From positions 1 through 61,725 of the forward strand of contig JAIRXU010000039.1 of NCBI GenBank assembly GCA_031268095.1: 61,725 nucleotides of DNA, read 5' to 3'. A program made the position numbers and the translations under genes. Below the pieces are notes generated by a model, which saw nothing but the letters and a program-made list of their open reading frames with translations, was not told where the DNA came from and ran no database searches. The stretch is from Oscillospiraceae bacterium (GTDB taxonomy: Bacteria > Bacillota > Clostridia > Oscillospirales > Acutalibacteraceae). Shown here piece by piece: positions 44,271 through 50,963 of the stretch (positions are counted from its first letter, which is position 1; the number at the start of each line of letters is the position of its first letter).

Positions 44271-45835
44271 GCGGCGCCTCCTTTCCAAAACCGCGCCCGC
44301 ATGCCCATTTCTTTCGGCACACGGATGGTCAATAAGCTGGTGCGGTCGTAGGCGGACGCACTTTTGCAGCGCACGACTTCGGCCGGGCAAACCGGCTGGC
44401 CGCCGCGGCCCAGGGCCGTGCCCTTGTCGCCCGCTTTGGGTATTGGCAAAAATTCATACGGCAGCGTCACCAGCGCAAAACCCGGTTCCGCGTCTTCGTC
44501 CACCAAAAAAACCGCCTGCCCCGGGCATGCCGCCACGCACAGCCCGCATCCCGTGCAGGTTGCCGTTTTGTCCACAACCGGCAGCGCCACGATGTTGGCT
44601 CCCACCCGGATGCAGCCTTTCGGACAAACGTCCTGGCAGGGATTGCAGGGGATATTCTGCGTACATTCGATCACGGGGTGCACCCCCTTGGCCTGCTTGC
44701 AGCCCGGGTAATTCGCGATCTCGTCATCCCGTAAATAGCCCTGCCCCAGCAGACTGGACGACAGCGGACAGCCCTCGTCGGTGGACTGCGCGGCTTTGCC
44801 CCGGTTCTGGGGCGCGAACATGCCCTGGCGCAGGCTTTGCAGCATCCCTTCCAGCCGAGCCTGTTCGGCGGCAAGGGTTTGCGCGTCCAGATATCCCAGC
44901 CGGTGCGCCGCGCCAATGGCTGCCAGCCGCCCGCCAATCATCGCCGAGCTGGCCTCTTCGATCCCGGCGGCATCGCCCGCCGCATAGATCCCTGACACGG
45001 AGGTTTCGCCGAATGGATAGCACAGCACGTCGCCGTTTTCGCGCACGGCGCAGCCCGCCATGCGAAGCAATTGGTTCATGGGAGAAAGCCCGACGGCCAG
45101 GCAAATGGTGTCCGCGTCAAAATGTTTTTCGCTGCCGGATTTGGGCCGCCATTGGGCGTCCAGTTCGCTGATCACCACACCGGTGACGCGGCCGGTCCCT
45201 TCCGCGCGCAGGATGGTATGTGAAAGGTAAAACGGCACCCCGCACCGGGCCAGCTTGGCCGCGTGTACGCCGTAGCCGCCAATGCGCGGCGCCGCGTCCG
45301 CCACGGCCACCAGCTCGCATCCGGCCTGCAACAGCTGGAAGCCCACCACGAGCCCCACGTTGCCGCTGCCCAGCATCAAAACTCGCTTGCCGGGCCGCAC
45401 ACGATTGATGTTCATCATCGTCTGCGCCGCCCCCGCGCCCATCACACCCGGCAAAGTCCAGCCCTCAAAGGCCACGGTGTTCTCACTGGCCCCGGCGGCC
45501 ACCACCACGGCATCGGCTTTATAATGCCGCACCGCGCCCCCCGCGCGCACCACCACTTCCCGGTTGGGGTAAAGCCCGACGGCCACGGCGTCCAGCACCA
45601 CGGTGACGCCAGTATCCCGGGCCTCTTGCAGCAGCGCCGTGCCGATGTTGAACCCGCGCGTCTTCGCCATGTGCTCTTTTGAGCCGAAGAATTTGTGGAT
45701 CTGCTTGAACAGCTGGCCGCCCGGCCGCGCGTTTTCGTCGAACACCGCCACCCGCAGCCCGTGAGAAGCGGCTTGCACCGCCGCCGAAAGCCCGGCCGGT
45801 CCCGCGCCAACGACGATCATGTCGTAATGGCTCAT
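44267..45835 (-). CDS. NAD(P)/FAD-dependent oxidoreductase with ferredoxin domain
   Basis: This 522-aa protein begins with an FAD-binding motif VVGAGPAGLSAAVQAASHG (about 8-26) and has a second nucleotide motif LMLGSGNVGLVVGFQLL (about 155-171). The C-terminal region carries two 4Fe-4S motifs, CTQNIPCNPCQDVCPKGC and CTGCGLCVAACPG (about 410-460). It corresponds to the alpha subunit of HcnB/opine-oxidase-type complexes with ferredoxin added. The ATG chosen overlaps the 2Fe-2S gene (ATGA); a longer frame upstream would run through that gene. Confidence 0.9.
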   Translation of the reverse strand: MSHYDMIVVGAGPAGLSAAVQAASHGLRVAVFDENARPGGQLFKQIHKFFGSKEHMAKTRGFNIGTALLQEARDTGVTVVLDAVAVGLYPNREVVVRAGGAVRHYKADAVVVAAGASENTVAFEGWTLPGVMGAGAAQTMMNINRVRPGKRVLMLGSGNVGLVVGFQLLQAGCELVAVADAAPRIGGYGVHAAKLARCGVPFYLSHTILRAEGTGRVTGVVISELDAQWRPKSGSEKHFDADTICLAVGLSPMNQLLRMAGCAVRENGDVLCYPFGETSVSGIYAAGDAAGIEEASSAMIGGRLAAIGAAHRLGYLDAQTLAAEQARLEGMLQSLRQGMFAPQNRGKAAQSTDEGCPLSSSLLGQGYLRDDEIANYPGCKQAKGVHPVIECTQNIPCNPCQDVCPKGCIRVGANIVALPVVDKTATCTGCGLCVAACPGQAVFLVDEDAEPGFALVTLPYEFLPIPKAGDKGTALGRGGQPVCPAEVVRCKSASAYDRTSLLTIRVPKEMGMRARFWKGGAA

Positions 45836-46152
45836 TCCGTGTCCTCCTTCCGCGCGCTCACGCCGTGCTGGGTCTGAACTCGCATGCCGCGCGCCAGGGG
45901 CGTGACGCACGCGCGCACGTTGGGTTCCCCGTTCACAACCATGACACAGTCGGTGCAGCGGCCGATGGCACAAAACACGCACCGGGGACAGTGCCGCTTT
46001 TTGGTGTAGCGGTGGATCGTATGCCCGGCAGCTTTCAGCGCGGCGGCGATGGGTTCGCCCTCGTAACCCTCCATCGCCTGCCCGTCCAGCGTGAAGGGCA
46101 CCAGCGGCCCGTATGCGGGCGCGTCAAGAATGGGGTGTTCTGTGATGCGCAT
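45832..46152 (-). CDS. (2Fe-2S)-binding subunit of amino-acid dehydrogenase complex
   Basis: This 106-aa protein is a plant-type 2Fe-2S domain of the HcnA/OoxA class: CAIGRCTDC (C-x4-C-x2-C) and a final Cys in RACVTPL, preceded by an extra HCPRCVFC pair. The N-terminal HPILDAPAYGPLVPFTLDG is typical. The ATG at 46152 has AAAGGAG 9 nt upstream; a longer frame would overlap the previous gene. Gamma subunit of the complex. Confidence 0.88.
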   Translation of the reverse strand: MRITEHPILDAPAYGPLVPFTLDGQAMEGYEGEPIAAALKAAGHTIHRYTKKRHCPRCVFCAIGRCTDCVMVVNGEPNVRACVTPLARGMRVQTQHGVSARKEDTE

Positions 46153-46166
46153 AAAGCAATTCTCCT

Positions 46167-47297
46167 TTAAGCCAAAAATGGTGTGTCCCAAAGGTTCAGG
46201 CTCACCCCAAGGCCCAGCTGCCTGGCCTTTTGGTAGACTGTATGGCCCCAGGCGAGGTCCTCCACGGGCATACCGCCCACGGAATTGATCACGATCTGAC
46301 CCTCGAATTCGCGGGCGGGGGCGTGGCCGCTGACCACGTCGCCCAGCTCGACGATATCTTCCCGCGCGATCTTCCCGTCACGCATCAGATCAAGATAGCG
46401 CACACCGATGATGCCCAGGGAATCAAATGACGGGTAACTGTATTCGTCCGCCCAGGCCTCGTAAAGGGCGTAGTGCTCCAGCACTTTGCGGGCGCGGTTG
46501 GCCATGAATTCGTCATCCACACGCACACACGCGGGGCACGAAAGCAGCATACCGGGCTTGAGCCACTTTTCTTCGATGAAGGGGTAATTTTCCATGCCAA
46601 AGGTGCTGGACGTGCCCATGGTGACAATGTCCGCGCCGTAGCAGGCGGCTTCCATGCTGTCCACCACCGTGATGGTTTTGAACTGGGGATAATTTTCTTT
46701 GATAAAAGCGATGAAGCTGTCAATCGACGCTTGGCCCCGGCCGCTCACCAGCACGGTATCCAGCCCCGGACAGGCACAAACGAACGACGCGACGGATGTT
46801 TTGCTCATTACCCCTGGGCCAATCACACCAACCATGCGGGCGTCTTTCGGGGCAAGATATTTCGCGCCAACGCCCGGCACGGCGCCTGTACGATAGGCGC
46901 TGAGCAAATTCGCGGACATCAGCGCCAGAGGGGCGCCGGTGTTTTTGTCGTTGAGCATCACCGTCAAGATGGAACGCGGCAGGCCCTTTTCGCGGTTTTC
47001 CTCGTTGGAGCCGTACCACTTCATGCCGGCGATATCAAACTTGCCACCCAGGTAAGCCGGCATGGCCATGAACCGACGGTCGGGGCCGTCCTTGGGCATG
47101 TTGGGGAAGGGCGGGTTTGCGGGGAACGTGACCATAGCCCCGTGAGAATTCCCGTTTTGCCCGGCCATTTTGTAATCGCCAACGCTGAGGATCCGGAACA
47201 TTTCCTCCATGCACTCCACGCAGGCCGCCATATCGGTCACGCCCGCTTTGATCATATCCGCCTCGTTCAAGTACAGAAAATCAACCCTTGTATGCAT
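46167..47297 (-). CDS. Ornithine cyclodeaminase / mu-crystallin family protein (tyramine-oxidase-subunit-B-like)
   Basis: This 376-aa protein has an N-terminal substrate domain and a Rossmann segment VGVIGPGVMSKTSVASFV (about 148-165) typical of the OCD/mu-crystallin family, and YRTGAVPGVGAKYLAPKD before it. The sequence resembles the subgroup annotated as tyramine oxidase subunit B. Family members reduce imines or release ammonia from amino acids with NAD(P)H. Here it leads an operon with a flavin/iron-sulfur dehydrogenase, suggesting breakdown or recycling of an imine product. GGAGGG precedes the ATG. Confidence 0.87.
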   Translation of the reverse strand: MHTRVDFLYLNEADMIKAGVTDMAACVECMEEMFRILSVGDYKMAGQNGNSHGAMVTFPANPPFPNMPKDGPDRRFMAMPAYLGGKFDIAGMKWYGSNEENREKGLPRSILTVMLNDKNTGAPLALMSANLLSAYRTGAVPGVGAKYLAPKDARMVGVIGPGVMSKTSVASFVCACPGLDTVLVSGRGQASIDSFIAFIKENYPQFKTITVVDSMEAACYGADIVTMGTSSTFGMENYPFIEEKWLKPGMLLSCPACVRVDDEFMANRARKVLEHYALYEAWADEYSYPSFDSLGIIGVRYLDLMRDGKIAREDIVELGDVVSGHAPAREFEGQIVINSVGGMPVEDLAWGHTVYQKARQLGLGVSLNLWDTPFLA

Positions 47298-47439
47298 TGT
47301 TTCGCCCTCCTGTTTTGTTACGCGCGGACCCGGCAGACAACGCAAACAGGGCCCGGCGATTTTGCCAGACCCCATTGTCTGTATGTGTTATTATAGCACA
47401 CGAAGGGCGGCGGGGATTGTAAAAATCGGAACATACCCC

Positions 47440-47510
47440 CCTGCTTTTTGCAAAGCGTACGCGCCGTCCGCAGCGCCGGTCAGCCCGGCGGCGCCGGAGA
47501 TCATATTCAT
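47440..47510 (-). pseudogene. Remnant of RepA-like AAA ATPase
   Basis: Read on the minus strand, the DNA just downstream of recQ encodes MNMISGAAGLTGAADGAYALQK, which resembles the ISGxxGLTGAADGAFxLQK segment of plasmid/phage RepA-type AAA (AAA_25) proteins. The reading frame has no matching start or C-terminus and soon leaves the family. It is too short to be a gene and is best read as a fossil of a mobile element at this boundary. Confidence 0.55.
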
Positions 47511-49387
47511 CGGGCGTTGGGGCTGTTGTGATCTATAAGCGAGTCTTCGGTTTTCACCTGTCCGCGGAACAAATCCGCCGTAAGCACAGGAGGGTTTTCC
47601 TGTTGCCCCGAAGACGGCTCCTCCTGCCGCAATAACGCCAAGAATCGCTCGCCGTACCGCTCCAATTTCACCTGGCCAACACCGCTCACGTCTAAAAATT
47701 CGCCCTCCGTGCGCGGGCGTTTAGCGCACATATCCACCAGTGCCGCATCAGAAAAAATGACGAAAGCCGGGACTTTTTCTTCCCGTGCGATTTCCAGCCG
47801 AAGCACCTTGAGTTTGGCAAAAAGTTCCTCAGGAATGGTATGCTTCTGCGCTTCGGCGCGGTGCTTTTCTTTGCGTGTTTTTTCGCTTGATTCGGGCGCC
47901 CGCCCGCGCATGGTCACATGAACACCGCCGCGCAGGACCTCGCTCGCCTTTGGTGCGGCGCTGAGGTAGCCGTCGTCGTAAATGTACCCCAGAGCGGTGA
48001 GCCGGTTTGTCAGTTGCCGGACATAGCGGCGCGGGACGCCTTTCATGATGCCGAAGGTGGAAAGGTCCGTAAAATCCTCGCTTTTGCCTTGAATGATATC
48101 GGCGGTGTGGGTAAACATGAACCGCTTGCCCGCTTTGTTCAGCCGCAGGATGTGCGAGAGAATTTTTTGCGCGTCCACCGTCACATCGGTCTCGTCAAAA
48201 TTGCCGACACAATTGCCGCAGTTGCCGCAGTCTTCTGCTGTTTTCTCGCCGAAATAGTGCAGCATAAACCGCCGCAGACAACCGGCGGTTTCGCAGTAAC
48301 GTTCCATCTGATTCAGAAGCTGCTTGTTGCGGACGATTTCGTCGGGGTTTTCACTCTGATTGATGAGAAACAGCGCGGTGTTCACGTCCTTGCGGGTGTA
48401 ATACAAAATACAGTCACCGGGCAAGCCATCCCGCCCGGCGCGTCCGGCCTCCTGATAATAACTCTCCACGTTTTGCGGCATATTGTAATGAATGACAAAC
48501 CGCACGTTTGACTTGTCGATGCCCATGCCAAAAGCGTTTGTAGCCACAATGATCTTCGCCCTATCGTATAAAAAATCGTCCTGTGACTGACTGCGCTCTT
48601 TGTCCGGCAGCCCGGCGTGATACCGCGCCGCCGCATAGCCGTCTGCCCTCAGCCGCGCGGCGACACCTTCCACTTCCTTACGGGTGGAACAGTAGACAAT
48701 ACCGTTCCCCGCGTTTTCCTTGAGATATTCCGTCAGTGCGGCATATTTATCTTTGGGCTGCTTGACTTCAAAATACAGGTTGGGGCGGTCAAAGCCTGTC
48801 ACGACGGTGAGCGGGTTTTGCAGTTCCAGTGTGGCGAAAATATCTTCCCGCACACGCGGCGTCGCCGTCGCCGTAAACGCCGCCAACACGGGGCGGACAG
48901 CCAACTGCGCCACAAATCTTGGAATGTCCAGATAAGAGGGGCGAAAATCCTGTCCCCACTGAGAAATACAGTGTGCCTCGTCCACGGCAATCAGCGAGAT
49001 GGACAAGCTCTGCGCCAGCTCCAGCATAGAGGGCGCGCGCAACCGTTCCGGGGCAATATAAATGATTTTGTACTGTCCGGCGCGGATATTGCTCATCACC
49101 TTTTGCCACTGCGTTTCGGTCAGCGAGCTGTTGAGGAACGCCGCCGGGACGCCGCTTTTGACCAACGCCTGCACTTGGTCGCGCATAAGGGAAATCAGCG
49201 GGGAGACCACCACCGTTATGCCGGGCAACAGCATGGCTGGAACTTGATAACACAGGGATTTTCCTGCGCCTGTTGGCATCACGCCCAGCGCGTCCCTTGC
49301 ATGGGAGAGCGCGTCAATTAACGCGGCCTGTCCTTCGCGGAACTCGTCGTAGCCAAAGTATTGCTTTAGGATTTCGCGTGCGGTCAC
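47507..49387 (-). CDS. recQ: ATP-dependent DNA helicase RecQ
   Basis: This 626-aa 3'-5' superfamily 2 helicase has Walker A MPTGAGKSLCYQ (about 37-48), AVDEAHCISQWG (DEAH box, about 130-141), helicase C motifs IIVATNAFGMGIDK and QEAGRAGRDG, an RQC zinc region with four Cys (CRRFMLHYF...CGNCGNC), and a C-terminal HRDC domain. GTG start with GGAGG 6 nt upstream. It lies 52 bp after a 507-aa gene on the same strand and could belong to the same transcript. Its presence in an accessory block suggests it is the island's own copy rather than the housekeeping one; that is inference. Confidence 0.93.
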   Translation of the reverse strand: MTAREILKQYFGYDEFREGQAALIDALSHARDALGVMPTGAGKSLCYQVPAMLLPGITVVVSPLISLMRDQVQALVKSGVPAAFLNSSLTETQWQKVMSNIRAGQYKIIYIAPERLRAPSMLELAQSLSISLIAVDEAHCISQWGQDFRPSYLDIPRFVAQLAVRPVLAAFTATATPRVREDIFATLELQNPLTVVTGFDRPNLYFEVKQPKDKYAALTEYLKENAGNGIVYCSTRKEVEGVAARLRADGYAAARYHAGLPDKERSQSQDDFLYDRAKIIVATNAFGMGIDKSNVRFVIHYNMPQNVESYYQEAGRAGRDGLPGDCILYYTRKDVNTALFLINQSENPDEIVRNKQLLNQMERYCETAGCLRRFMLHYFGEKTAEDCGNCGNCVGNFDETDVTVDAQKILSHILRLNKAGKRFMFTHTADIIQGKSEDFTDLSTFGIMKGVPRRYVRQLTNRLTALGYIYDDGYLSAAPKASEVLRGGVHVTMRGRAPESSEKTRKEKHRAEAQKHTIPEELFAKLKVLRLEIAREEKVPAFVIFSDAALVDMCAKRPRTEGEFLDVSGVGQVKLERYGERFLALLRQEEPSSGQQENPPVLTADLFRGQVKTEDSLIDHNSPNAR

Positions 49388-49439
49388 CGGTCGCCTCCTC
49401 CGTTGCTGCGTAAAGCGCCTATAAATTTGGGGGCGGATT

Positions 49440-50963
49440 TTATAAACGAATCGGCAGATCATTTTCCGCAGCAAAATGATTGACGGCGGATTTCACATCC
49501 TCCAGTTTTTCCGGAATGGTGTTCGAAACCAAGTCTGCAACACCGTTTGCGGCTGCCTGCGCCTTCTCTTTCAAGGCGTCCGCGATTTCTGGCACGACTT
49601 CGACGGCAGTTGCGTAGGCTTCACTTGCCAGGGCACAGCCCACCATGCCGCCCACAAGTCCGGCCGCAATGCCAGCGGCGGCCGGAAGCGCAGAAACAGT
49701 AACGCCGACAGCGGCCGCAACGCCCGCCGTCAGGAGCGCGCCGCCGACCATGCCGCCGCCCACGCTGGCAGCGCTTTCCCCCAATGCAAGCGCGAGTTGC
49801 TTTCCGTCAATGTCGCCTTTCGCAAAATCCACAACGGAATCAAACGACGCCACGCCGAACGAAATGACGGCAGAGGGTATGCCCAGCGATCCCATTGATT
49901 TGAGCAGCGTATGGCTGGACGCTTTCATTGCTGTCGCAACCGTTGTGCTGACAAAAGTAGTTCCATAGCCCAGCGCCCCGGCAATACCTGTGTCCTTGGC
50001 GACGTCCAAGAAGGCTTCCTGCGGCGCAATTTCCCCGCTTATCACTTTGCTGACATTATTCACGGTGGAGACTGCGGCGGTTAGTGTGGCTGCCGTCAAG
50101 CCGGATTGGATGCCGGCATCGTGGGCCAATCCGAATTTTTCACCGACGGTTGTGGTGAATTTTGTCCAACCACTTGGGTTTTCGGTGTTGTAGATTTTTA
50201 CCAACTCTTTGGGCAGCGCAACGGGCTTTCCGTCTGCGGTGATTTTAATCTCAAACGAGGAGGGGCGCTGGCTTTTCCCTGAGTAGTTGACCTTTACTTC
50301 ATAGTCAACAGTCGCGCCGTCTTTCTTGAGCTGACGCGCGATATTTTCCACCTGCTTGACCAATCCTCTGTTTACGATGGATAACTGCGGGCGAATATTT
50401 TCCGGGCTGGCGGCGCTGCCAAAACTGTCGGGGATCAAGTGCCCCTTGTCGTCCAGCAGGCGGAAGCTGCCGTCTCTGCTGATCGAACCGAGGGATTCGC
50501 GTGCGCCTTCTTTCAGCACCAGATTCTTTACGCTGGCCGAAACAGGACGGCCGTAGGCGTCCGTTAAGGTTGTCACATTGCCCTTTACAATGGCAGTGTT
50601 GGCGGTCAGGGTATTGACTCTGTCGGCGACTACTTGCTTTCCGGCCGTGGCTTTGCTTGTGAAATACGCCGTGCCGTTGTCGTCATATTTTGTTGTAAGA
50701 ACCGTGCGGTTCGGAAAGGCTTCTTTTGTTTGCAGCAGTTTGCCGCCTTGCAGGTATTCTCTGACCGTTGTACCCTGATCTGTTTTCCAAGTGCGCGTCA
50801 CCTGGCCGTTGTCTTTGATCACTTCTTTGAACCCGAATACCCCGTCCTCCGGTTTCACCGCGCTGCTAAAATTTCCGTGCAGCCCCGCAAGGGCCCCGAT
50901 TACGCCCTGTTTGACCGGGTCGAGGATGGCTTCTTCCACGGCGTCGAAGCGTTCAACAGTCAT
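49440..50963 (-). CDS. Unknown 507-aa protein with glycine-zipper C-terminus
   Basis: I do not recognise a family. The N-terminal half (about 1-230) is beta-rich with RHS/YD-like phrases such as TTKYDDNGTAYFTSKATAG and TTLTDAYGRPVSASVKN. The C-terminal half (about 280-470) is Ala/Gly-rich and hydrophobic with GxxxG runs (VGGGMVGGALLTAGVAAAVG, GIAAGLVGGMVGCALASEAY), typical of membrane-inserting or pore-forming zippers. No signal peptide. It overlaps the HerA-like ATPase gene by ATGA, so the two are coupled. Candidate membrane effector or channel of this system. Confidence 0.6.
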   Translation of the reverse strand: MTVERFDAVEEAILDPVKQGVIGALAGLHGNFSSAVKPEDGVFGFKEVIKDNGQVTRTWKTDQGTTVREYLQGGKLLQTKEAFPNRTVLTTKYDDNGTAYFTSKATAGKQVVADRVNTLTANTAIVKGNVTTLTDAYGRPVSASVKNLVLKEGARESLGSISRDGSFRLLDDKGHLIPDSFGSAASPENIRPQLSIVNRGLVKQVENIARQLKKDGATVDYEVKVNYSGKSQRPSSFEIKITADGKPVALPKELVKIYNTENPSGWTKFTTTVGEKFGLAHDAGIQSGLTAATLTAAVSTVNNVSKVISGEIAPQEAFLDVAKDTGIAGALGYGTTFVSTTVATAMKASSHTLLKSMGSLGIPSAVISFGVASFDSVVDFAKGDIDGKQLALALGESAASVGGGMVGGALLTAGVAAAVGVTVSALPAAAGIAAGLVGGMVGCALASEAYATAVEVVPEIADALKEKAQAAANGVADLVSNTIPEKLEDVKSAVNHFAAENDLPIRL

